Assembly (NCBI RefSeq): GCF_008180195.1
Contig: NZ_VTAV01000012.1
Span: 1 to 64,000, forward strand
Direction: 5' to 3'
Source: Sphingobacterium phlebotomi
GTDB lineage: Bacteria > Bacteroidota > Bacteroidia > Sphingobacteriales > Sphingobacteriaceae
DNA length: 64,000 bases
Shown here in pieces: positions 53,170 through 61,269 of the stretch. The position numbers and the translations under genes were made by a program. Position 1 is the first letter of the stretch; each line of letters opens with the position of its first letter. The notes under the pieces are model-generated. The model worked only from the letters and a program-made list of their open reading frames with translations. It was not told the DNA's origin and made no database searches.

Positions 53170-53958
53170 ATGAAGAAGAATTTATTAGTTACCGGATTAG
53201 TTGGTATAGCCATGCTTTTCGCTGCACAATACTCCTTTGCTCAAGAAGATGAAGGGAATGACACTGTCACTAGAAAAATAGACCTCGAACCAACTTTAGG
53301 GAAAAAAGATTATGATGAGCGTGGTAAAGTAATCAAATACCCCCGTGTATTTGGTGGTCTCACTTTTACCCGTATAGATTGGGGGTTTTCTCGCCTTATG
53401 GACGATGGGAGCTTTACATTAGGAGAGGAAAATCAATTTTTGAAATACAAGAAAGCGTCCAATTTTGGATTTGACGTCGCTCAATTTGGCCTTCGCTTTA
53501 ATGATGCTTTCAAAATGTACGTATCCGCGGGGTTTGAATGGAATTATCTCCGGTTAAAAAATGATATTATTCTAAACACGGAAGCGACCCCGCTGGCTTA
53601 TAGCCCGTCTGACATTACCTATAAAAAGAACATCTTTACATCTACCTATCTCCGTACACCACTGAGTTTCGAATGGCGGGGACGCAGAAACCATCGCGGT
53701 CACCGACCTAAAATTGCTTTTGGCGCTATGACGGGCATTCTGCTCAAAGGGACTCAACGATTCAAAAGTGAAGAACAAGGTAAACAAAAGTTCAAGGACA
53801 ACTACAATTTAGCAAGCTTCCAATATGGCGCATTTGCACGAGTAGGATTTGGATCACTGGGTATTTTTGCTAAATATTACATGAATGATATGTTCGAGAA
53901 TAGTCCTAATCAAGAGAATTTAAATAATTTCACTTTTGGGCTGACATTAGGGTTTTAA
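53170..53958 (+). CDS. Outer-membrane beta-barrel protein, unknown
   Basis: 262 aa. Signal peptide ending YSFAQ, then an acidic region and regular amphipathic strands (GGLTFTRIDWGFSR, GFDVAQFGLRF, YVSAGFEWNYLRL), ending FTFGLTLGF with a C-terminal Phe for BAM recognition. Third gene of the ECF operon, 6 nt after the membrane protein; a probable output of that sigma system. Confidence 0.85.
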   Translation: MKKNLLVTGLVGIAMLFAAQYSFAQEDEGNDTVTRKIDLEPTLGKKDYDERGKVIKYPRVFGGLTFTRIDWGFSRLMDDGSFTLGEENQFLKYKKASNFGFDVAQFGLRFNDAFKMYVSAGFEWNYLRLKNDIILNTEATPLAYSPSDITYKKNIFTSTYLRTPLSFEWRGRRNHRGHRPKIAFGAMTGILLKGTQRFKSEEQGKQKFKDNYNLASFQYGAFARVGFGSLGIFAKYYMNDMFENSPNQENLNNFTFGLTLGF

Positions 53959-53975
53959 CGCGAGTAATAAATCGT

Positions 53976-53983
53976 TACTTTTG
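53976..53983 (+). promoter_or_regulatory. Candidate -7 box for the orphan ABC gene
   Basis: TACTTTTG (TAnnTTTG), 25 nt before the start codon; no TTG at -33. Confidence 0.35.
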
Positions 53984-54008
53984 TGCCACACAAGATTCAG
54001 TATTCTCT

Positions 54009-55055
54009 ATGGCACAACAAAACTCTTCTTGTCAATATATCCCGACCGACCAACAAAAGATGGGGGTGCCCCTTATCTATGGCGAAAATCTTTCCCACAT
54101 CTTCCATGCGAAACAGGATGTTGTCGCAGTTGATAAGGTTGATTTCGGTATCGCTGAGGGAAAGATCACGGCTATCATCGGAGAATCGGGGAGTGGTAAA
54201 AGCACATTGTTAAAACTTATTTATGGTGTATTAGAGCCTTCTTCGGGGGAAGTTCGTTATCGTGGGTGGTTAGTTCCTACGCGAAAAGATAAACTTATTC
54301 CGGGGCATGATGCCATGAAGTTAGTATCACAAGGGTTTGATGATCTGAATCTGTATGCGAAAGTTTGGGATAATATCGCATCCCAATTACCCAACACCAA
54401 TCTTTCGCTGAAAGAATCTAAGACACGTGAAACGTTGGATAGACTAAACATCCTTCACCTTGCTCAACAACGCGTGGCTGATTTGAGTGGCGGGGAAAAA
54501 CAACGTGTGGCTATTGCACGGGCTTTGGTAAACGAGCCGGAAGTTTTACTCATGGACGAACCTTTCAACCAGGTGGACGCCGCATTTCGAGATGCTTTAC
54601 AACAAGATATTCGTCAAATCGTAGAAGACACAGGCCTTACGGTACTTTTGGTTTCCCATGATCCTACGGAGGTCCTCGCTATGGCCGATGAATTAATCGT
54701 CATGAAAAATGCAAAGATAATTGAACAGCATTCTCCGACTAAGCTTTATTACGAACCTAACCACAGCTATACAGCACAACTTCTGGCAAAGAGTAATATA
54801 TTATCTTCGGACCAAGCGGCTCTCTTGGGCATCTCATCAAACCATACCATAGGTATCCACCAAGAGGATGTTACCTTTGCGGAAAATCTGCGAGGCACAT
54901 TTCATGTAAAAGACATACGTTTTCGTGGCTTTTACAAAGAATTGATATTAAGTGACGGGTCGCTTACGTTGCATGCGATTCTACATCCTTTATCCAATAT
55001 TGCCATTGGCAGTAATGTCGAGATTCATATCAAAAAATATATTACGTTCGTTTAA
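54009..55055 (+). CDS. Orphan ABC transporter ATP-binding protein with C-terminal TOBE-like domain
   Basis: 348 aa. Walker A GESGSGKSTLLKL, signature DLSGGEKQRVAIARAL, Walker B VLLMDEPF and H-loop LLVSHDPTE. The C-terminal 100 residues form small strands (IHQEDVTFAENL, LHAILHPLSNIAIGSNVEIHI) as in importers of the MalK/PotA/FbpC type. No permease or binding-protein gene adjoins it, so the transported substrate is unknown. Start ATG 54009; an internal ATG at 54060 would remove part of the lead-in. Confidence 0.9.
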   Translation: MAQQNSSCQYIPTDQQKMGVPLIYGENLSHIFHAKQDVVAVDKVDFGIAEGKITAIIGESGSGKSTLLKLIYGVLEPSSGEVRYRGWLVPTRKDKLIPGHDAMKLVSQGFDDLNLYAKVWDNIASQLPNTNLSLKESKTRETLDRLNILHLAQQRVADLSGGEKQRVAIARALVNEPEVLLMDEPFNQVDAAFRDALQQDIRQIVEDTGLTVLLVSHDPTEVLAMADELIVMKNAKIIEQHSPTKLYYEPNHSYTAQLLAKSNILSSDQAALLGISSNHTIGIHQEDVTFAENLRGTFHVKDIRFRGFYKELILSDGSLTLHAILHPLSNIAIGSNVEIHIKKYITFV

Positions 55056-55096
55056 GACTATCCGACTCTGTTTCCAATATGGGTTCGGTGAGTTAA

Positions 55097-55939
55097 TCAT
55101 TTCACATCTTTTAGCCACATAAACATGGCTTCTGACCATTTTCTAGCATCGGTTTTATTATGCAATCCAAAACCATGTCCACCCGTGTTATAAATAAAGA
55201 TTTCATTGATTATCCCGATGTTATCTAATGCTTCTTTATAACGTAATGCATTAGCAATGGGCACTGTCTTATCATCTTCGGCATGTACCAAAAAAGTAGG
55301 TGGAGTTTTTGTGGACACTTGCTTTTCCAAAGAAAAATAAGTAAGATCATCTGTACCGGGTTGCTCTCCTATCAAATTTATCTTAGATCCTTTATGCGTA
55401 ATCTCATCATCCATCGAAATAACTGGGTAAATCAATACAGAAAAATCAGGTGCTAAGTCAATTGTATTCTGATTCTCAATTTTCACATCATCAAAATGGT
55501 TTGATAATGATGATGCTAAGTGGCCTCCGGCTGAAAACCCTATTACGCCGACCCTGTCGAAGTCATAATGTTCCCTAATATATTGCATACTGCGTTGCGC
55601 ATCTTGTAAAGGTCCTATCTTGCGCACGTTCATGTTCTCATCCTTAGGCAAGCGATAATACAGTACAAAAGCACTATAACCCTCCTCATTAAACGCCTTG
55701 GCTATTTCATGTCCTTCGTGGTTAATAGCCACATGGGAGTATCCTCCTCCAGGGATCACCAATACAGCCTGTTTCGCACTAGGCAACTCATATTTATACA
55801 AAACCGGAACATTTTCTTCTCCCAAGTCTTCTGCAGATTTTGTCGCATTGGGGATTTCGGCATATAAAGCAACTTTCTCCTGTGCTAACGTATAATAATT
55901 TAATAACACCACAAATAGTATAGAATAAATAAACTTCAT
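55097..55939 (-). CDS. Secreted alpha/beta hydrolase (acetyl esterase/xylanase-like)
   Basis: 280 aa. Signal peptide ending YTLAQ. Alpha/beta-hydrolase motifs: VLVIPGGGYSHVAINHEG (oxyanion hole), nucleophile GFSAGGHLASS, Asp in VHAEDDKTVPI and His in GGHGFGLH. Resembles BD-FAE-like acetyl xylan esterases, suggesting deacetylation of plant polysaccharides. Isolated from PUL genes. It is 4 nt downstream of the alanine dehydrogenase gene. Confidence 0.9.
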   Translation of the reverse strand: MKFIYSILFVVLLNYYTLAQEKVALYAEIPNATKSAEDLGEENVPVLYKYELPSAKQAVLVIPGGGYSHVAINHEGHEIAKAFNEEGYSAFVLYYRLPKDENMNVRKIGPLQDAQRSMQYIREHYDFDRVGVIGFSAGGHLASSLSNHFDDVKIENQNTIDLAPDFSVLIYPVISMDDEITHKGSKINLIGEQPGTDDLTYFSLEKQVSTKTPPTFLVHAEDDKTVPIANALRYKEALDNIGIINEIFIYNTGGHGFGLHNKTDARKWSEAMFMWLKDVK

Positions 55940-55943
55940 TTTT

Positions 55944-57155
55944 TTATTGATTAGCTACGATAATTAAATCCAAATCTTTTGATGGTAAGTTAAACTTTTC
56001 TCCAATGTCCTTATTCGTCAACATGCCTTGATAAAGATAGATCGCACTGCGAATACATTTATCAGACCATATCATATTGTTCATGCCTCCGCATTCTCCA
56101 ATCTGTAGGAGCAGGGGTGTCATAATGTTTGTGAGGGCGTAGGTTGCGGTACGTGCCACACGCGACGCAATATTAGGAACGCAATAGTGTATCACATCGT
56201 ATTTCCGGAATACGGGTTTGTCATACGTGGTCACTTCGGAGGTTTCGAAACATCCGCCTTGATCGATGCTCACATCAATCAGCACAGAGTTGGGTTTCAT
56301 TTTAGAAACGGTATCTTCCGAGATGATACAAGGAGAACGGCCATTCTTTGCTCGTACAGCGCCTATAACGACATCACAAGACCGAACGGCTTTATTCAAT
56401 ACAATAGGTTGTATCACGGAAGTAAAAACACGGCTACCGACATTATTTTGTAATCTACGCAACCGGTAGACAGAACTATCAAATACTTTAACCTGAGCTC
56501 CGAGCGCAATAGCAGCACGAGCAGCATATTCTCCTACCGTACCTGCTCCGATGATGACCATTTCTGTCGGAGGAACGCCTGTAATACCACCAAGCATCAG
56601 GCCTTTTCCATCAAAAATATTGCTAAGATACTCCGCTGCAATAAGCACAGAGGTTGCGCCTACAATTTCACTCATGGCACGGACAACGGTTAGGTGTCCA
56701 CCTTCATCTTGCAAGTATTCATAGGAAACCGCTGTGATTTGTTTTCGCATTAAAGCTTGTAATATGGGTAGTTTCATGAGTGATGGTTGATGAGAGGATA
56801 GCAATACCTGCTTACTTTTCATCATATTCACCTCTTCTAAGGTGGGGCTTGCGATTTTAATGACGATATCGCATTGAAATACCTCTTGTTTATCATGGCT
56901 AATCCTCGCACCTTGTTCACTATAATGTGTATCTAAAAAGTTTGAAGCTTCACCAGCTCCCGACTCTATGATTATCTCATGACCGTATTCAATGAGCAAT
57001 GCAACAGATAGCGGTGTTAGAGGTATGCGTTTCTCCTGAAATGATATTTCTTTTGGTACGCCTATTTTTAATGCGTGCCGACTTTTGCCCACACTTGCCA
57101 ATGCTTCTTTCGGTTGAAATATCGCCTTATGGGCAATTTTTGACATATCGTTCAT
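55944..57155 (-). CDS. ald: Alanine dehydrogenase
   Basis: 403 aa from ATG 57155 (MNDMSKIAHKAIFQPKEAL), the usual Bacteroidota start; longer in-frame starts would run into the divergent gene. Interconverts pyruvate and alanine with NADH. Core KIGVPKEISFQEKRIPLTP (Lys in the pyruvate site), VLLSSHQPSL, Rossmann MVIIGAGTVGEYAARAAIALGA and VLIDVSIDQGG are present. A four-base gap to the hydrolase suggests co-transcription. Confidence 0.95.
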   Translation of the reverse strand: MNDMSKIAHKAIFQPKEALASVGKSRHALKIGVPKEISFQEKRIPLTPLSVALLIEYGHEIIIESGAGEASNFLDTHYSEQGARISHDKQEVFQCDIVIKIASPTLEEVNMMKSKQVLLSSHQPSLMKLPILQALMRKQITAVSYEYLQDEGGHLTVVRAMSEIVGATSVLIAAEYLSNIFDGKGLMLGGITGVPPTEMVIIGAGTVGEYAARAAIALGAQVKVFDSSVYRLRRLQNNVGSRVFTSVIQPIVLNKAVRSCDVVIGAVRAKNGRSPCIISEDTVSKMKPNSVLIDVSIDQGGCFETSEVTTYDKPVFRKYDVIHYCVPNIASRVARTATYALTNIMTPLLLQIGECGGMNNMIWSDKCIRSAIYLYQGMLTNKDIGEKFNLPSKDLDLIIVANQ

Positions 57156-57274
57156 GCTACAATCATATCTGTTTTTTAAGCTAGTGAATTTAAATATTAT
57201 TCTTGATATTTCCGGAATAAGATTCATAAATCCACTTTTTTTCATATTTTTACAGCCTATGTAAAAAATTGTCA

Positions 57275-59197
57275 ATGCAAAAGTTTCCCGTTTTTAATCA
57301 GATTGGCATTGTTCCGAGATGGACCATTTTTATTTTTGACCTAGCCATTGCAGCTATAGCTTTTGTATTCGCTTACGGCTTGTTCCATTCGTTCAATATA
57401 CGAGCATATGCACAATCAGGCTTTGCCATCGAATTGATTTACTGTTTGGGGATCACTTCTTTTTCTTTCTTGATTTTCAAACTCTATTCGGGCATTGTAC
57501 GCTATACCAGTGCGGTTGATTCTATCCGAATTTTGTCGACGTTACTTTTCAACGTCATTATTCTGTTCGCCATTAAGTTGATTATGATTGCGAGCAATAT
57601 TCCTACACTGATCCCGACTAATGTCATCATCGTCTATAGCTTGTTCGCTTTTACAGGTTTAACAACCTATCGAACATTAATCAAAATTTTTTTTCAGTAT
57701 AATAAAACCAAAGCTTCTGATAAGAAAAATGTTATAGTATATGGTGCGGGTGATTTAGGTATAGCAGTAAAGCGTACATTCGACCATGACCTTAAGTCCA
57801 GTAAATATATCGTTGCCTATCTCGATGACGACGAAACTAAAATCGGCAAATATATTGATGGCATCAAAATTTTCAGCTCGACGGATCTTGGAGGTTTGAT
57901 TAATAGATTGGCTATTGATGAATTGATATTTGCGTCGCATAGGATTAGTTCCGAAAAGAAAAATCAGGTCATTGATATATGTCTGGAGCAAAAGATAAAC
58001 GTACTCACCCTGCCTCCTGTAAGCGAAATCATCAATGGGACAGTCTCGCCCACGCAGATCACAAAAGTCAAGATCGAAGACCTATTAGAGCGAGCCCCTA
58101 TCAAATTGAAAAATGACTCTCTACTAGAACAATTGAGAGGAAAACGTATTTTGGTAACGGGCGCCGCAGGCTCTATCGGAAGTGAGATTGCTAAACAGCT
58201 TGGATATTTCGAACCGCAACTCATTATCTTATGCGATCAGGCAGAATCTCCCTTACACAACCTACATTTAGACTTGCAGGAGCGGTTTAAGGGCCAAGCC
58301 TATCAAGCTTTCATCGCAGATGTAAAAAATGAAGAACGGATGCGCACACTGTTTGAGACATTTAAGCCTCAATATGTTTATCACGCAGCAGCTTATAAGC
58401 ACGTGCCCATGATGGAAAGCCATCCTATCGAAGGCGTGCGAACGAATGTATTGGGTACATTTACATTAGCGAACCTAGCAGTTGAATTTGACGTATCAAA
58501 GTTTGTTTTTGTTTCTACAGACAAAGCCGTCAATCCCACCAATGTGATGGGAGCAACCAAACGTATTGCTGAAACGTATGTACAGTCCCTAAACAATAAT
58601 TTAACGGAAAATCACCCCAATGCGAAAACCCGATTTATTACAACACGCTTTGGAAATGTTTTAGGATCAAATGGCTCTGTTATCCCACGTTTCCGGGAAC
58701 AGATAGAAAAAGGTGGGCCGCTTACGGTGACTCATCCTGAAATCACCCGCTATTTCATGACTATTCCCGAAGCCTGTCAATTGGTTATCGAAGCAGGATG
58801 CATGGGTAATGGCGGTGAGATATTCGTATTTGACATGGGCAAATCAGTCAAAATTGTTGATCTTGCCGAAAAAATGATTAAACTATCAGGCTTTATTCCT
58901 TACCAAGATATAGATATTAAGTTTACGGGGTTACGCCCGGGTGAGAAACTGTACGAAGAATTACTTAACGACCTTGAAAACACACTACCTACCCACCATC
59001 AGAAAATTATGATTGCAAAGGTCCGAGAAAATAATTTCTCCTCAGTTGGCGAACAAATCAACCGTCTTTTTGAAAGCGTTAAAACGAATAACAATGTGGA
59101 GATTGTTCGCCAGATGAAGGCAATCGTTCCCGAATTTAAGAGTCAAAACTCCATCTATGAGCAACTCGATGGTGAGATGTCAATAAAAGACAAGTAA
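57275..59197 (+). CDS. Membrane-bound nucleotide-sugar epimerase/dehydratase (CapD/WbpM family)
   Basis: 640 aa from ATG 57275. Four to five N-terminal membrane helices (about 12-135), a CoA-binding-like Rossmann (NVIVYGAGDLGIAVKR, about 150-270), then a catalytic extended SDR domain (about 290-600) with LVTGAAGSIGSEIAKQL, YHAAAYKHVPMMESHP, VSTDKAVNPTNVMGATKR and GLRPGEKLYEELL. Modifies UDP-GlcNAc (4,6-dehydratase) for surface polysaccharides. No adjoining sugar cluster. Confidence 0.94.
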   Translation: MQKFPVFNQIGIVPRWTIFIFDLAIAAIAFVFAYGLFHSFNIRAYAQSGFAIELIYCLGITSFSFLIFKLYSGIVRYTSAVDSIRILSTLLFNVIILFAIKLIMIASNIPTLIPTNVIIVYSLFAFTGLTTYRTLIKIFFQYNKTKASDKKNVIVYGAGDLGIAVKRTFDHDLKSSKYIVAYLDDDETKIGKYIDGIKIFSSTDLGGLINRLAIDELIFASHRISSEKKNQVIDICLEQKINVLTLPPVSEIINGTVSPTQITKVKIEDLLERAPIKLKNDSLLEQLRGKRILVTGAAGSIGSEIAKQLGYFEPQLIILCDQAESPLHNLHLDLQERFKGQAYQAFIADVKNEERMRTLFETFKPQYVYHAAAYKHVPMMESHPIEGVRTNVLGTFTLANLAVEFDVSKFVFVSTDKAVNPTNVMGATKRIAETYVQSLNNNLTENHPNAKTRFITTRFGNVLGSNGSVIPRFREQIEKGGPLTVTHPEITRYFMTIPEACQLVIEAGCMGNGGEIFVFDMGKSVKIVDLAEKMIKLSGFIPYQDIDIKFTGLRPGEKLYEELLNDLENTLPTHHQKIMIAKVRENNFSSVGEQINRLFESVKTNNNVEIVRQMKAIVPEFKSQNSIYEQLDGEMSIKDK

Positions 59198-59212
59198 AAT
59201 ACGATAGAAAAC

Positions 59213-59242
59213 TTGTAATAAAATTTTAAAAGTGTAATTTTG
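59213..59242 (+). promoter_or_regulatory. Promoter of the TPR gene
   Basis: TTG (59213-59215), 19-bp spacer, TAATTTTG (59235-59242), 31 nt before the start codon. Strong match. Confidence 0.65.
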
Positions 59243-59272
59243 CGTTCCATATTTATTATACGATAATAACAA

Positions 59273-59944
59273 ATGTCAAATAAAAACGTAAATCAAGCTG
59301 AACCTAAAAAATCATCAGGTTCATTTTTTCAGGACAATCAAAAAAGCATTACCTTTATTATTGGCGGTATTATTCTTTTGATTTTACTGTATTTAGGTTA
59401 TCAGCGACTATACTTAGCTCCTCGAGCAGAAAAAGCAGCAAATCAACTATATAAAGCAGAAGAATATGCTGCAATTGACTCTCTACAAGCCAAAGCTATT
59501 GAAGGGGATGGATCGTTCTTAGGCTTCAAAGAGATTGCAGAAGAATATTCCAACACGAAATCTGCGAATATCGCAAACGCTTATTTGGGAGGGCTGTACC
59601 TTCGCCAAGGCAATTTTCAAGAGGCGATAAAATACCTTCAAAAATATTCGGATACCGGAAGTGATATTTTAGATCCGTTGGTTGCTGGTTTAATCGGAGA
59701 TGCTTACTCGGAGTCTCAAGATTATAAGAGCGCTGCCAATCAATACAAAAAAGCGGCACAAAAAAGTAAAAACACGTATACAACACCGCTCTTCCTTAAA
59801 AAATTAGGCTTGGTGTACGAAGCTTTAGAAGATTTTAAAAATGCAGAACAGACTTATCAATCTATCAAATCCGACTATCCCAATAGTCCGGAAGCGAATA
59901 TGATAGATGGCCTTATAGCCCGCGTACAAGCAAAACAGCAATAA
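59273..59944 (+). CDS. Tetratricopeptide-repeat membrane protein (YfgM-like)
   Basis: 223 aa. A single transmembrane helix (about 29-46, TFIIGGIILLILLYLGY) then a periplasmic part of four TPR-like units (ANAYLGGLYLRQGNFQEAIKYLQ, AGLIGDAYSESQDYKSAANQY, KKLGLVYEALEDFKNAEQTY). Resembles YfgM/ancillary SecYEG-type proteins and Bacteroidota TPR proteins of unknown role. Terminated by the hairpin at 59968. Confidence 0.85.
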   Translation: MSNKNVNQAEPKKSSGSFFQDNQKSITFIIGGIILLILLYLGYQRLYLAPRAEKAANQLYKAEEYAAIDSLQAKAIEGDGSFLGFKEIAEEYSNTKSANIANAYLGGLYLRQGNFQEAIKYLQKYSDTGSDILDPLVAGLIGDAYSESQDYKSAANQYKKAAQKSKNTYTTPLFLKKLGLVYEALEDFKNAEQTYQSIKSDYPNSPEANMIDGLIARVQAKQQ

Positions 59945-59967
59945 GAAATAATCCATTAGGATATACA

Positions 59968-59998
59968 GGCTGCTTATTTTTTGTAAGCAGCCTTTTTT
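59968..59998 (+). terminator. Terminator after the TPR gene
   Basis: Perfect nine-base-pair stem GGCTGCTTA / TAAGCAGCC with loop, then TTTTTT. Its loop also contains the -33 TTTG of the ribH promoter. Confidence 0.85.
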
Positions 59999-60009
59999 AT
60001 TTATCTTTG
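59980..60009 (+). promoter_or_regulatory. ribH promoter
   Basis: TTTG (59980-59983), 18-bp spacer, TATCTTTG (60002-60009), with the ATG at 60015, so the transcript is nearly leaderless. Confidence 0.65.
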
Positions 60010-60014
60010 CACCC

Positions 60015-60503
60015 ATGTCTAGTAGCATGAAGAATTTGTCAGACTTCTCACATATTGAAGTTGGCAACGCGAAGGGTTTGAAATTCGCAGTCGTTGTTTC
60101 TCAATGGAATGCCCAAGTTACGGGAGCTTTGTTAGATGGTGCGCTGCAAGGGTTACAGCAACACGATGTGGCGGAAGAGGATATCGATGTTGTCCAAGTT
60201 CCGGGCAGCTATGAATTAATTTCCGGAGCTGATATAGCACTTCGCAACAAATCATTTAATGCAATAATCTGTCTTGGTTGTGTCATCCAAGGCGAAACAC
60301 GGCATTTTGATTTTATATGTGACGCCGTAGGCAATGGTCTCGCTAACGTCGCTATTAAACACAATAAACCCGTTATTTTTGGCGTATTAACAACGGATAA
60401 CCTGGAACAGGCTTTGGATCGAGCAGGAGGAAAACATGGCAACAAGGGAGAAGAAGCCGCCATTACAGCAATTCAAATGGCACTTATTAGTAAAAGATAT
60501 TAG
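60015..60503 (+). CDS. ribH: 6,7-dimethyl-8-ribityllumazine synthase
   Basis: 162 aa. Condenses the pyrimidine and DHBP precursors in riboflavin synthesis. FAVVVSQWNAQVTGALLDGA, PGSYELISGADIAL, LGCVIQGETRHFDFIC (catalytic His) and PVIFGVLTTDNLEQALDRAGG are all conserved. Forms icosahedral or pentameric shells in the family. Not next to other rib genes. Confidence 0.97.
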   Translation: MSSSMKNLSDFSHIEVGNAKGLKFAVVVSQWNAQVTGALLDGALQGLQQHDVAEEDIDVVQVPGSYELISGADIALRNKSFNAIICLGCVIQGETRHFDFICDAVGNGLANVAIKHNKPVIFGVLTTDNLEQALDRAGGKHGNKGEEAAITAIQMALISKRY

Positions 60504-60538
60504 TGATTGTTGCTTCATCTTAAAAATAGGAGTCAACT

Positions 60539-61264
60539 ATGAGAACATTCCTAACAGCAATTATTACCGGTATCCTTTCGATTTCGTGTGTGACCATACA
60601 GGCACAGGAAGAACAGGAAGCAGGTAAAATACTATTGAAAGGAATCGGTGGAAAGGACAAGTGGGATAGTACAAACTATATTCTCTTTACGGCAAATGGG
60701 AACGATGCCAAACACTTTCGAAACACTCGAAAGTTCCTTATCAATACCAAGTCCGGGCAAGCGCGTTTCGAAGGTAAATCCAACGACGGGAACAATATTG
60801 TTTCGCTGTTCAACTTTAAGACCGGCAAACTAGCTAAGTTTTTTGTCAATGGCAATGAAGTAAAACAGATGGATTCTGAAACAAATGAGCTTTTTACCAA
60901 AATCAACGAGCAGTTCAAAAAAGATGTTAATTTTCTTTTTCTGCCCGCTTTAATTGAGCAACCCGAAACAAAAACAGGAAAAATATCTTCCAAGATTTTA
61001 AATGCAGAAAAATTACAATCGCTTCCCTTTCAGTTAAAAGGGGGATTGTCAGGCGAAGTATTATTTAGTGGCGAAACGGGATGGATTAAGCAGTTTGTCG
61101 ATAAAGAGGGCCAAACGTATCTTGTAAATGGCTATAAAGATATTGGTGGCGGGCTATTTCTTCCTACCACCTTTAGAAACCTAGAGAATAGCGAAAAAAG
61201 CCTTTTATTCTCTACTGTAGCTGCATTTACGGAAATGGAAGAATCGAGGTTTTCGATCCTGTAA
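60539..61264 (+). CDS. Secreted protein of unknown function (LolA-like size)
   Basis: 241 aa. Signal peptide (MRTFLTAIITGILSISCVTIQAQ), then EAGKILLKGIGGKDKWDSTNYILFTANG, with a central RKFLINTKSGQARFEG and GKLAKFFVNGNEV. The size and repeated beta strands around a hydrophobic groove resemble LolA/outer-membrane lipoprotein-sorting-like proteins, but no definite motif is seen. The Cys at residue 17 is not a good lipobox. Starts 35 nt after ribH; convergent with the GH20 gene. Confidence 0.6.
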   Translation: MRTFLTAIITGILSISCVTIQAQEEQEAGKILLKGIGGKDKWDSTNYILFTANGNDAKHFRNTRKFLINTKSGQARFEGKSNDGNNIVSLFNFKTGKLAKFFVNGNEVKQMDSETNELFTKINEQFKKDVNFLFLPALIEQPETKTGKISSKILNAEKLQSLPFQLKGGLSGEVLFSGETGWIKQFVDKEGQTYLVNGYKDIGGGLFLPTTFRNLENSEKSLLFSTVAAFTEMEESRFSIL

Positions 61265-61269
61265 TATCG

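Noticed and set aside
55944..57275. Long N-terminal extension of alanine dehydrogenase from 57275
   Set aside because: The extra 40 residues are unlike the family, and the extension would overlap the start of the divergent gene and leave no room for its promoter.
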